Source: Apostichopus japonicus (lineage: Eukaryota > Echinodermata > Holothuroidea > Aspidochirotida > Stichopodidae). Taken from it: a stretch of DNA of 64,000 nt. The stretch is from assembly GCF_037975245.1 (NCBI RefSeq), contig NC_092563.1:25888960-25952959 (forward strand), read 5' to 3'. The translations under genes and the position numbers were made by a program. Below are positions 51,388 to 63,179 of this stretch, piece by piece (within the stretch, counting starts at the first letter, position 1; each line of letters opens with the position of its first letter). Under the pieces are notes generated by a model. That model did not search any database. It was not told the DNA's origin and saw only the letters and a program-made list of their open reading frames with translations.

Positions 51388-53545
51388 CAGATGTATTATT
51401 TTTAATTGTTTGAGACAATTCAATAGGACTATCTGCTTTTTATATGATTCTGCGACATGGTTTACGTTGTTCAACACTTACTTTTGGTGGAAAAAGTTTA
51501 GAGTATATTTCATACTGCACAGAAACATAATTTTCCAATGTGCAATTACGTAGCACCATGTGTCTTCCCAAGTGACTAACCTTTGTTCACAGAAAGTATT
51601 GGTGTTGTAGATCCCTACTATGGAGACTTGAACAGCAATCATACTGCCGAGTAAATTTGCGTTTTTGCGAGAATATTTTTGTCACGGTCGCCAAATAACG
51701 AGTACTTTTAATAATATTTTTCGAGGCATGAGAAAAAGCCAGTTGTCTTTGGTAGAGATCAATCTGTATGCCGAATACAAGAAAAATGTCCATCTCGCGG
51801 GTTATCAGCTGCCGATGTGGATATTGTTTGTTATATCTCAATGCTTTTGCTGGACTTCTTTGAAGTATGTTGTTCATCCTGGCTATACGCTACATCCTAG
51901 TGTGTCACATCCATTCAAGAGTATTCATATAGCATCATCGAAACCACACTGCAGTTTTGCTGTTTGGCTATTATGTTACGTCTGTGCTCTATCGATACAC
52001 AGACTGGCACTTTTGATTGTCTGAATAGCAAACACGGCTCCGGTTCGGCAATTAACAAATAAATAATAATACATAGTCTTGGGTAAAATAATCCAAAATC
52101 TAAGAAATGTGAAAAAAACACAAACCCATAAAGTACATGTTTTAAATATTTTGCTTAATTTTATTGCCATAAAATACATATTCTTGAAAAAAAAATCCTG
52201 TAAAACTGGCATAAACTATTTACCATATTTTCAGAAGTATAACAATTTCTCCCCGTAGACCTCACCCCACGCCGCACATTCCATCTTCAAAATTTTGTCC
52301 CGGAATTTGTATTAAACCATGGAGGTCACCTTACCCCATAAACTAATTACCTTTGCATGATGAAAGAAGTCAAGCAGTGTGGATTAAAGGAGGGGATTTA
52401 TCCATACCAGTTTGTCCGTTTACGCTCGATGATCACCATTCCGAGATGTTTAAAATATTGCCATAGTAAATACAGTAAACATCCGATGCAATGGACTCGT
52501 TGAAGCCACATATGAATGGATTTACTTTTTTTAAAACAAATAACCAATCGGAAACTATGACGGAATACAAACGGCATGAAAAGAAGAAAGGAATTCCCAG
52601 ACAATAGAAAAACGAAAATTCCATTGCCTATTATACTTCATAATTCACCACGAATGCATTTTATGTACTGTATAACTATATATCCATAGCAACCGGAAAC
52701 AAGGTGGTACGTGAGACGCTTGGGTGATTCAAATCTACTACACGGCTAGAAATAAGTTCCAAGTCGAATTGAAGAATACGTGCTTGGTAGAACCAGGGAG
52801 TTGTTATGTATGGAACGCGAAAACGGACGTTATTCTTTTACTGCAGCAGAATTACTAAAGCAGTTGAAGTGTTGAATTGGAAGTCACCCGACGTTTAAGT
52901 TGTAATCCATAAGCCCAAGCGGGTTTCTCCTATATTTGTGGTCGCTTAAGCGTCGTAAAAATAATTGCTGATTATTATTATATTTCCTCTCCACAAGGGC
53001 TTCAGATCATTGGATAATGTTAGGCTAACAGAATGATAGTTTCTGTAGGCTTCGCGCCCGGATTCTCATCGGGGTTTTGTGACTGCAAATCGCTGATGTA
53101 TATTGAATTCCTCTTAGAATTTATATTATTGAGCTTTAAATGCACTTTAAGAGAACGAGAAATATCTGCAAACGCTGCAAATGAATTCCCCGTGATCCCC
53201 TCCAGATCTTGGAATGCCTTCTATAATTCCTCTACCTAACATATATTTTAGTAATATAAGTTCGCTACGAGAGATCTAGGATACCTATACGCTGCAGCTT
53301 CCGGTGGATTTGCCACCTGGACATCCACTAGGGCTGCGAAATATATTCCTTGAAATTGAATTCATTTCTCTCATACGTGCTTTGGTGTTTTAAACTCGCT
53401 ACGAGGGAACAATAAATATCTGACAGCTTCGGGGCTTTGCCTACTAGACACCCTTTACGGCTCTCCATAGAATTTTAGAGTAATACTCTTTCTGGCACGT
53501 ACGGTATACTGTATTTTTGGTTTCGATACTTAATCGTAACCGATG
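51388..53545. other. Intergenic, nothing recognised
   Basis: No domain-bearing reading frame or bounded repeat. One half-copy of the 'accagggagttgtta' hairpin lies at 52,792-52,806. Confidence 0.4.
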
Positions 53546-56500
53546 TAGGGCAGTTCCGTAAACTAGTAAACCTTTTCCGACCAAAAATTAAAAAACGTTG
53601 AATCATTGCATGTAGGGTATCAGATGAAAGCTAAAACTATGGGGTTTCATAATATGTAGCTAATTTTCATCGAAAACATTGTTTTCAGGCAGATTAAGGT
53701 GTGTATTAGTCAACCGAAAAAATCTCAAATTTGCTTCACAAAAATCACCCCAAAACAAATGCCTATTTTGGCCTGTGTATATCCAGAGGAATAAATATTC
53801 TTGGATTTGCTAAAGTGATATAATATATAGATTCAATTTACAAACAGATAAAGTTGCAGGGATTTTCAGTTTTCTGAGAATTCAGAAAATCACATTTTTA
53901 AAAATTCATACAGAAGGAAGTACCCAGATTTCAAGATATCTACAATTCAATGCACATTTTGAACACTCAATAACTACAAAATGTGCCTTTAATCCCTTGG
54001 ATTTTATTTTTTTCAGAAAATGCTGTGACAGACGTACATATTTTCGTACGTCCGTCACGTACGTCCGTCACGCGTACGTCCGTCACATTATTTTTGTTCA
54101 GATAAACAATGCATTTTAGCATGTTTATCATTACATTACCTCTGAATTTAATAATCAATCCCATTTATTCATTTACACAGAATTTAGGTAGTTTTGTGGT
54201 TGTTTCAAACGCTGCATACTACAGTGTCAACTAGCATATATTCGTGTTATTGGTTAGCACTTGGCAAGATATCAAAGAAATGGCATGGTATTGAACCACA
54301 TGTTCAGTATGCTATTGTCTACATTGATATAACACTTTCATTTAAAAGCCTTGTTCACATTAGAAAACACAGAGGGGATCCGACCGAATCATATCCCCTG
54401 CTCGAGATCAACATCCTAGTTTAAATACTATCCTACTCAGGGTCAGACGCGACATGTTGGTCCCCTGTTCTGGGGGATATCAGTTCCAGAGAGTGAACAC
54501 TCGGGGGACCAAGGTGACCGGAGATCAAGGCAAACGAACTACATAACACCATGCCTGTTCCACGCACAATTAGGCAAATTAACCATGGACATATGGAACA
54601 ATTAGCTACAAACTATTTGATTGTGTACAACATTGTTTCTTTGTAGTTCTGCCATTTATTCTTCCCTCTGACCATGACGTTCCTTTCGATATCCAACATA
54701 TTTATTACAAGTGTTCAACCAGTTCTGAGTAAAATAATAAATTGATCAGTTTTGGAAGGAAGATTGTCAGAGAGTCATCGAGAACTGTTATTGCAATTGT
54801 TAGTATTTTGTTACTGCTGTAGTATGCATGTTATTGTTTGATGTAATTTGTTCTACATTTGCTTTAGGTTCATTACCTTTGGTGGTGGGTTTCAGGTATC
54901 ATATATGTGGAAGAATAGTTAATTTTGAAACCACATGTGTTCATAGTTTTATGTGTTGGTGGACAGTTATCAGATGGTTCTTCCTTAACTTCACAGTGTT
55001 TGTGTGTATTACATTTATACATGTTTCATAGTTGCTATACTAACCAAGGGTGTGCATCTGTATCTCTGTATCTTGACATTAGATATTTAAGAACTATTGC
55101 CAGTAAATGCTCTCACAGCTATTCAGCAGTACTGCTGAATAGCTATTTGTAACATGGACACCCTGGTTAACACTGACTTCTTTCTCCCACTTTGACCTCA
55201 ATCTTGAATCTATATACATTGCATGCAGAAGTTAGTGACACTCATCTATATTAGAAATTTGTCATACACTTTGTGCATTTGCACTTTTGTGAGAGTCACC
55301 CAGTGGCGGAGCGTCCATACAGTCAGAGGGGACGGATGCCCCCCCCCCCCCGACAGACTCAAATGGACTGCTGGCGCCCTTTTCAGCTTCTTACCACTTT
55401 TTACTTATTGGCGATTATTAACTTTTTTTTATTGCGCTCTCAAATACCTATTGACATTTGTCACATTTTGTTGGTGTAATTTCCTGACAAAATGGCGATG
55501 ACACCTATTTATTCTTCGTTTATAGATCTGCAAATTAGCATGGCCCGGAAAGGGTCATTTCCGGCGAACTAGGGAGTATCTTTACTCAAAAAATGTCTGT
55601 ACGCTCCGCGCCAACCTGTGGTGGCGCTCCGCTTAGATAGTGTTGAAAGCCCCCCTACAGACCATTCTCGTCCCCCTGACCAATACCCCTAGCTCCACCT
55701 CTGGAGTCACCCTACGAATATTGCAACTTCCTGTTCATTGACTCAGAGTGGGCAATCAGAGCTGGAGCAAGAGTTCAAGTGTGAACACTATCTATAGGAG
55801 ATTTTGGTATGACATATTTGCTTTTAAATTGTCAACACAGGACCAAGAACAGGGGATCCAATGTGAAAACAGCCTAAGAGCTCCTGAAGCAATGCAACAT
55901 ACTGTATCACACATCTGACATTCTTGTTTGCTGAAAAGTGCTGTTATATCATCCATACAGAAGCTTGCAGTACGTTTTTTAACTAAACAAAAATTGTCAA
56001 GTAATGAAACAGGGTGTCAAGAAAGGTGAAAGAAAAGTGGCTTGGTGCTCATACCATCTTAATGTTAATAAAGACCCATCATTCTGACCAACTAGAGAAC
56101 TTCAACACCCTAGGGGGCTAACATTTATATTGTTTGAAATGATGCACACAAAATTAAATGAGCTTACCATTATCATTTCAAGTAATGATTTGCATACAAC
56201 TTAAAGTGAAATATAGATTTCCAATGGAATAGAAATTTGTGAGAGGGTAAACCTTCTTTTCACTATTACTGTTACCTAAGTTGTTCCATTAGCCACAAGT
56301 AAATGCTGCATTATTGTGTACATCTGTCAACAATGGAAACTCTGGGTGAAGCTCTGTCAAAACTTGAAATTTTAGGGATACCAAGTAGCGCTTTTGTTTG
56401 TGACGGACGTACATTTACTATATAATTTCACACGTGTACGTCCGTCAAATAAAATTGTACGTCCGTCACAGATGAATTTTTGAAAATATTGCAGGGAAGT

Positions 56501-56829
56501 GATAAAGATTTCAACTGCTGGTTTACTGATATGTGTAGTTAAGAGTCTTCTTCATACCATGTATAGTAGTTTTTAATTGCATCTCATTCCAATTCACAGA
56601 AATTTTCAAAAGAAAAATATGTTCTGAAAAAGTCACTTTCTCTGGGTACGTCAGTCACAGGGAGATTTTTTGAGTACTTTTGTAGTTTATATGGATGGAC
56701 AAGGAATGAAACTCCATACAAGAATAGTACAGGGTAGATGTTCCATAAAACCCAAATGAAAAGTTATCTCCTATATATAGCCATTGAGATATGGATCAAC
56801 AAACTGTCCGACTTTACGAAATTGCCCTG
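53546..56829. mobile_element. Putative DNA element with subterminal TACGTCCGTCAC motifs (3.3 kb)
   Basis: Left TAGGGCAGTTCCGTAAACT pairs with inverted right CAGGGCAATTTCGTAAAGT (15 of 19). A second shared block (TATGGGGTTTCAT on the left, TATGGAGTTTCAT inverted on the right) supports long diverged arms. Clusters of GTACGTCCGTCAC and its complement sit about 0.4-0.5 kb inside each end (54,027-54,088; 56,400-56,470) in mirrored order. The target duplication is not resolved and no transposase is seen. A hAT MITE (55,301-55,703) is nested inside. Confidence 0.55.
55301..55703. mobile_element. hAT MITE (403 bp)
   Basis: Left end CAGTGGCGGAGCGTCC; right end, inverted, CAGAGGTGGAGCTAGG. Perfect 8-bp duplication GAGTCACC (55,293-55,300 and 55,704-55,711). 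Carries the conserved core at 55,600-55,641. Confidence 0.9.
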
Positions 56830-57240
56830 TAGTCATACAGGCGGATGTGCGTGTAGGTGTAAGTGTGTGACGTCTTGCTTGTAAACACGATATCTTAAGA
56901 AGGCAAGTTGGGACCAATCTCACATTTCGTGTGTAGCAGTGGAATTGATGGTATTATATATTTTTTTCCGTTGTTGAAGTTTTCAGTCGTATTTTGCAAT
57001 TGTCGAGATTCAGTTCCAAAGAAAACTTCAGACCGTTTACGAAACTTAACTGTCGTCTAGGTTAATTTTTTTTTAAATCAAGGAACAATCTCAATGCGAA
57101 TTAACTGTGTGAAATGGTTCGCTATCTGCACGTGCATTATGTAAGGGAAATTTTCATGTGCGGAGATTGTTCACAAACTTCATGGAGCATTCATAAACAT
57201 ACAGCGATAACAACAATTTATTGCAGGGTTACTGCGCACT
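56830..57240. repeat. Dispersed repeat copy B (uninterrupted)
   Basis: Matches copy A in order: 'tagtcat.caggcggatg', 'gcttgtaaacacgatatct', then 'ccgttgttgaagttttcagt', then 'ttcatgtgcggagattgttc'. The last stretch spans the point where copy A holds the hAT insertion. Confidence 0.8.
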
Positions 57241-57960
57241 AGGGCTAGAGCGCTGAGGGTCCTGTGCTTTTGATATATTAGCTTGGACGACTGTAGCGGC
57301 TTTATCAGTCAACCCATGGTGCTGTCCGAAGTGTCACTAAGGACCAATCACATCATGCTTGACACTTTCAAGTATGGAAAACTTCTGTTCAACTTTTGTT
57401 GAACAATTCCACCAAATTTGAAAACGGGAGTGGGGAAAGTCTGTCGAAACTTCATCAATCAACTCTTATTGTATATGTTATCCGAAGTGTAATCATGGAC
57501 CAATCATATTCTGTGCAACTTTTTCGGACCGAAAATATGATCGCATGTATGGAAACTTAACTCACACAAATCTCTCGCGAAATTTCAGGCAAATCGAAGA
57601 GAAAATGACGGAACGTCAGTCATTCAAACACGTTGGCATAAAAAGTGTCAGAATTTCTAAAATATCGTACAACAGTTATGCGATAGCTGAAAGCTTTCAG
57701 CTGAGCTAAAAATGGTGAATGTACTTCACCGCTGCTTCCAGCCACTGTTCACACGGTTTCCCCGTGAAACCTACAGAAGATACTCTTAACCTGCTCGGGG
57801 AATTTGTTTGCATACCGCCTCAAATTGATGAAGTTTTACTTGAATGGTTGGTATATTGCTGCGTGATTGGTCGCAATGCTGTAGCGTAGGGTGTATTTAG
57901 CCATACTTGCTTGTGTGTTGGATATATAGCTTGTCTCAATACCTAGGCCTATGTTTAGTG
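57241..57960. other. Intergenic, nothing recognised
   Basis: No recognisable gene or bounded repeat. Confidence 0.4.
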
Positions 57961-57968
57961 GCCGTTTC

Positions 57969-58261
57969 CAGGCGCGTAGCCAAGGGGGGGGGGGGCGAAG
58001 GGGCAGCCGCCCCCCTTGAGCATATTTTTTTATATATTTTTTAATGTTTTTATGATATCGCTAGTATTTTCAAAAGAGAAAATGCTAAGATGCAACTTAC
58101 AAGACATGGGAAGTGCCATTTTCAGCGATCTGGGAGGCATTTTCTGCCAAACTTTTCTTGTAATGCTTCGCGCCAATCATAGTGGCGCTACGCTTAGATA
58201 GTTTGCAATGCCGAATCTACAGTTTCGCCCCTCCCTTGGCAAATTCCTGGACACGCGCATG
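57969..58261. mobile_element. hAT MITE (293 bp), CAGGCGCGTAG family
   Basis: Left end CAGGCGCGTAGCCAAGG; right end, inverted, CATGCGCGTGTCCAGG. Flanks GCCGTTTC (57,961-57,968) and GCCCTTTC (58,262-58,269), 7 of 8 matching. It is the reverse-oriented relative of 25,073-25,376 and contains the conserved core at 58,163-58,203. Confidence 0.85.
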
Positions 58262-58734
58262 GCCCTTTCTGTTGTCTGTTCTTGATGTCCGCTAATTTCA
58301 ATTTCGCATGTACACATCAAGGGGCATCTACTAAGTATGACATCAATTCAACATGTTGGTCGTGAGATACCGTGTTTACAAGCTTTTTAGTGTGATATAA
58401 CTCTAACCCTGCCCATTCATGAATATTTTTATGAAAGCGAGTTTATTGATTACATGAACATGCACCTATTATCTACTGACATCACCATACCACGTTATGA
58501 AGTCAATCGGAATTTGGTTGCAAATTGTTATTGACATTTTAAGTATTTTAAAATTTTGACCCGCCCACTCAGTAATATTAATGAGATTGAAACCACAAAC
58601 AACATGGCACATGTACACATCATGGGGGATCTACCTACAAAGTATGACATTGATTCCAATAATGGTTGTTGAGATATTGTGTTTGCACGACTGCAATGGT
58701 TACTGAGCCTTTGGCATTATAACCCAAAATACAA

Positions 58735-58990
58735 ACAGCAACAATACAAACAATGCAAGTTCAAACTGGTATATTGAATAGCAAAATGTCAAATAGTAAC
58801 AATACGAACAGCTACCAAAAAATATAAAAAGCAACAAAACAGACAACAATATAAACATTAACAGTACAAATAGCAACATTATGAACAGTAACAGTACTAA
58901 CATTAACAATACAAACAGCAACAATGCAAACAATGATAAATTCAAACAATGATAAATTCAAACAGAAACAATATGTAAATATGTAAATAA
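58735..58990. repeat. Low-complexity CAAACAGCAACAATA-type repeat
   Basis: Degenerate tandem array of 12-15-bp units rich in 'acaaacagcaacaat'. The long frame on the minus strand (leucine/valine/phenylalanine-rich) is a by-product of this composition, not a membrane protein. Confidence 0.75.
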
Positions 58991-59329
58991 ACATATAACA
59001 ACTAATAACAATACCTGTTTTAATATTCCTCAAGTACACCCAGAGTTCAAAATAACTGCCATTACCTTTGCTACTAAAACTGGAATCGCAGCAACTATAG
59101 TTAGAAATATGAAAAAATACATTATAACATAGATTGTAGTCAAGTTACCTTTCACATTATCACTGAATTTATTTTTAATATGGCAAAAGGCCTACTACAC
59201 ATGAGGTGGGAAATAAATTTTTTATTTACAACTCTCAGGAGATATCTTTAAACATACCAATATGTCAATATTGCAGCCACCAAATATGCTAGAAATATGC
59301 TAGAAAATGCTAGAAAGTCAAGGGTCACT

Positions 59330-60372
59330 GAATGTCTATGCAATTTACAGCTAACACAAGCTACATCACATATCTCCTTGGCTGATACATTTAACAGTAT
59401 AGTTAGTCCCCAGTCAATTCCATAGAGTATGCCATTTACAGCTAACACAAGCTACAACACATATCTCCTTGGCTAGTGAGATATTTAACAGTATAGTTAG
59501 TCCCCAGTCAATTCCATAGAGTATGCCATTTACAGCTAACACAAGCTACAACACATATCTCCTTGGCTAGTGAGATATTTAACAGTATAGTTAGTCCCCA
59601 GTCAATTCCATAGAGTATGCCATTTACAGCTAACACAAGCTACATCACATATCTCCTTGGCTAGTGAGATATGTAAACAGTATAGTTAGTCCCCGGTCAA
59701 TTCCATAGAGTATGCCATTTACAGCTAACACAAGCTACAACACATATCTCCTTGGCTAGTGAGATATTTAACAGTATAGTTAGTCCCCAGTCAATTCCAT
59801 AGAGTATGCCATTTATAGCTAACACAAGCTACAACACATATCTCTATGGCTAGTGAGATATTTAACAGTATAGTTAGTCCCCAGTCAATTCCATAGAGTA
59901 TGCCATTTACAGCTAACACAAGCTACAACACATATCTCCTTGGCTAGTGAGATATTTAACAGTATAGTTAGTCCCCAGTCAATTCCATAGAGTATGCCAT
60001 TTATAGCTAACACAAGCTACATCACATATCTCCTTGGCTAGTGAGGTATTTAAACAGTATAGTTAGTCCCCAGTCAATTCCATAGAGTATGCCATTTATA
60101 GCTAACACAAGCTACATCACATATCTCCTTGGATAGTGAGGTATTTAAACAGTATAGTTAGTCCCAAGTCAATTCCATAGAGTATGCCATTTACAGCTAA
60201 CACAAGCTGCATCACATATTTCTACGGCTAGTGAGATATTTAAACAGTATATTTAGTCCCTAGTCAATTCCACAGAGTGTGCCATTTACAGCTAACACAA
60301 GCCACAACACATATCTCCTTGGTTAAGACTATGTAAACAGTATAGTTAGTCCCCGGTCAATTCCATAGAGTA
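59330..60372. repeat. 94-bp satellite, about 11 copies
   Basis: Head-to-tail 94-bp unit ('tatgccatttacagctaaca' ... 'gtcaattccatagag'), exact period between 59,427 and 59,521. Central copies are nearly identical; the first and the last two copies are diverged, as expected for a locally homogenised array. Confidence 0.93.
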
Positions 60373-60720
60373 AACTGTCAGAGTGGTATCGTCCAGGAAA
60401 GTTCTATTGAAACTCTTAGCGCTAAGATTTGAGAACAAAGGTGGCATGACGTGTTTCTGTGTACAGTATCTTGTAATAATCAATCATGTGTACACAACAC
60501 AGCATTGACTTTATAGCTAACGGTAAACCTTAACACGTTTATAACACAACAGATTTTTTTCCCCATTGATCTTTTCAAGATTTATGGGAATACCAATTCA
60601 TTTGGGAGTGTTTTGGAGAAAAGACAATTAGTTTGTAAAACTTGTTAGGGTTGAATAAGCTCTTTGTTTTGAGTTTGATAAAATTACTGACAGGTTTTGA
60701 TCCAACAATCACATACATTA

Positions 60721-60780
60721 CAGGGGCGGATCCAGGGGGGGGGGGCCGACCCGGCCCCGGCCCCCCTTTTTGGAAATCAG
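60721..60780. mobile_element. Truncated hAT left end
   Basis: CAGGGGCGGATCCAGG followed by G- and C-runs that can fold back; no right end found downstream. Confidence 0.4.
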
Positions 60781-61067
60781 TTGCGTTTTTTTTTTTATGT
60801 GGGAGTACTTCAAATTCCTAATAGGCATAACTTGGTGAAAGAAAAGCCTAATATATATCCAGCTGCTCTTCCCTGAAACGCGATCGTTTTTATTCCAAAT
60901 TTGAAACTAAGGCAATTATCAGGCCTACGCGACATCACGTATTAATTAGATACGGCTCAGTACTATAGTGCTGACTATTACTGTCAGGGAAAATCAATGC
61001 ACAGTTAGCAAGTTTATCATAATTATCTGAATGAAAGGGGGTGTAGGCGGTTTTTCACTATCTAACG

Positions 61068-61473
61068 CAGGGTTGTCCAACCTACGGCCCGCGGGCCACA
61101 GTCCGGCCCGCCGCAGGGTTGCGTCCGGCCGGCCAGAGATACTCTACAGTGCGAAATTTTAGTGAGCAGATTTATTGATAACAATTTGAAGCTATACAAT
61201 CAATCATTCGAACCTTCTGGATCCACAAAACTGCATACAGGTCAGTTTGTGTGATACTCTCTAAGCGGAGGGGGGGGGGGGGGCGGCTGGACTTCATTCA
61301 TCTGTTTTATCAGGAAGAAAAATAAATCAGTGCGCTCCGCGCGCAGTGTTCACATTTTGTTGCCTTGGGCTTCGGGCAAAAAATCGAAAAATCGAGCGTA
61401 GGGTTAATGCGGCCCCCTCCTTCATCATAATCATTCCATGTGGACCTCCTCTGCAAAAGGTTGGACAACCCTG
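61068..61473. mobile_element. hAT MITE (406 bp), 'TTGTCCAACC' type
   Basis: Ends CAGGGTTGTCCAACCT and (inverted) CAGGGTTGTCCAACCT; perfect 8-bp duplication ATCTAACG at 61,060-61,067 and 61,474-61,481. The interior has 'ggcccgcgggccacagtccg', typical of several animal hAT families. Confidence 0.92.
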
Positions 61474-61938
61474 ATCTAACGCAACGTAGTCGCCAAGAAC
61501 CTGAAGTATTTTTAAGGGAGGGCCCGAGGAACATGAACTTATAGCATGCTCCTCGTGGTGAAACATAATTGCACCTATTAGGTGAATTGAGTGTATACTG
61601 TTAATAGTAGGAGAGACTAGTGTATAGGTTCTTATGACCAACTAGACCGGTTTCTGCTCTCAAACTTTATAGGAGGAGCTTCATCAGTAGTAGCCTTTGA
61701 ATATTTTATATTCGGCCTGGGCGTCTCGTTCTCAAAATGCATCTATTTTCTGTGCACGAGTTTTTATGGACTCATAGTGCAGCTATAAGAGCATCTAAAA
61801 GAGCTTCGTGTGAACCTTGAGAGTCAGCTGATTCTTCGTTAGTATGAAACCTTGAGTTAACAAGTAAATCTTTGAGATTTTGGGCCTTTTGTAGGCTAGA
61901 ATCGGTTCTTTTGGAAACAGTTTGGATAATTCCGCGTG

Positions 61939-62829
61939 CAGGGGCGTAGCGAGCGGGGGGGGGGGGTGTGGGGGTGTCACATCCCCCAATAATTTGGTCG
62001 CTGTCGGCAAATTTTGGGTCTGTCGGCAAAAGGAGAAAAGGTGAAGAGAGCGTAAGGGGAAGAAAGAAGGAAAGCTGAATAGAGAAAAGGAGAACGGGAG
62101 CTTCTTTATCGGTTATTTCGATTTTCCAGTTCTTCATCTGATAAACTCATTCACCAATCCAATCACCCGACGCCTGCAAGTTAAAAACCTCTCGGCAAAT
62201 AACTGATAATGTCACGGCCGTCAGTATAGCTACTGTAGCCAGGCTCAGCTAAACGAGTGCCAGAATCGCCGGCAACTCAGTGAAAGAAATGGAATTAAAG
62301 GCTTCCGTATAGGCCGCACCCCATGAGTCGTGCTATCGTGTGACAACGTGTTGTTATTATCCTCTGTTCAGAATGACGTCATCGCAGATGTCATTCGTTC
62401 TCCGTGGAAAACTTAAGGACACGGCTCACGAATTGTACACAATTTTTAACGTTTCTCGCTTGTATATCAATGAATGTTGTTATTTCTCATTACCGGAAAG
62501 TTTTCTGAACATTTTCATCACGAAGTTTCACTATTTCAACGATCGGTGAAAGAGAAAACACAGTTCGATAATTGGTCCCAATTAATCCTTCTTCTGCCGA
62601 CTGCCATAAAAATAATATCGAAATGGAAATTCTACAGTGCCAAATTTGACTTAAAATATGCACCAGATTGCATCTAAGGACGTTTCAAAACTAAAAATTT
62701 TCCAAAGGGGAGGGGGACACCCCCTCCCCTTAGACCCCTCCCCCATTTCAGTCACCACTTCCAGATCCGTCGGCAAATCAAATCCTCCACACCCCCAACA
62801 ACAACAAAAAACCCTTCGCTACGCCCCTG
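61939..62829. mobile_element. hAT MITE (891 bp), CAGGGGCGTAGC type
   Basis: Ends CAGGGGCGTAGCGAGC and (inverted) CAGGGGCGTAGCGAAG; perfect 8-bp duplication TCCGCGTG at 61,931-61,938 and 62,830-62,837. Long G-run follows the left end. No coding sequence. Confidence 0.93.
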
Positions 62830-62892
62830 TCCGCGTGTTGCGAGATTAAGTGCCAATGTTTCAAAAGTACATTTTTCAAATGCATGGTTTTG

Positions 62893-63140
62893 ATATTTGT
62901 ATTTGTATTTGTATTTGTATATTTATTTGTTTCATCACAATTTACAGTGTGACGGGAAGTCTCCTATAAAGCCTGTAGGGCTTAACAAAGTAGGAGACTC
63001 CCCAAAAAGAAAAAAGAAAGAAAAACTTAAGAATAGAAAAAGAAAAGTTAATAGTAGCATCTACAATGATGAAATAATCGAATTGACTCTACTTGAAATT
63101 AATAATGTTAATAAGCAATCCAAACACACACAAGAATAAA
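62893..63140. repeat. Retroposon-like tail: (TTTGTA)n plus 'aagcctgtagggcttaac'
   Basis: A short (TTTGTA)n run at 62,893-62,925 is followed by 'cctataaagcctgtagggct' and an A-rich stretch. This looks like a non-LTR or SINE 3' end, but the family is not identified. Confidence 0.45.
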
Positions 63141-63179
63141 TCCATCAATAGTGAGAAATAATTACAGTTTTTAGATTCC

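Noticed and set aside
51665-52024. 119-codon plus-strand frame
   Set aside because: No recognisable domain, no homologous neighbour, no repeat support, and its length is compatible with chance in this AT-rich sequence.
58700-59039. Hydrophobic minus-strand frame resembling a membrane protein
   Set aside because: Translation of a CAAACAGCAACAATA-type low-complexity repeat.
60721-61060. Complete hAT element starting CAGGGGCGGATCCAGG
   Set aside because: No matching right terminus or copy of the ATACATTA flank was found before the next element, so only a truncated end is reported.
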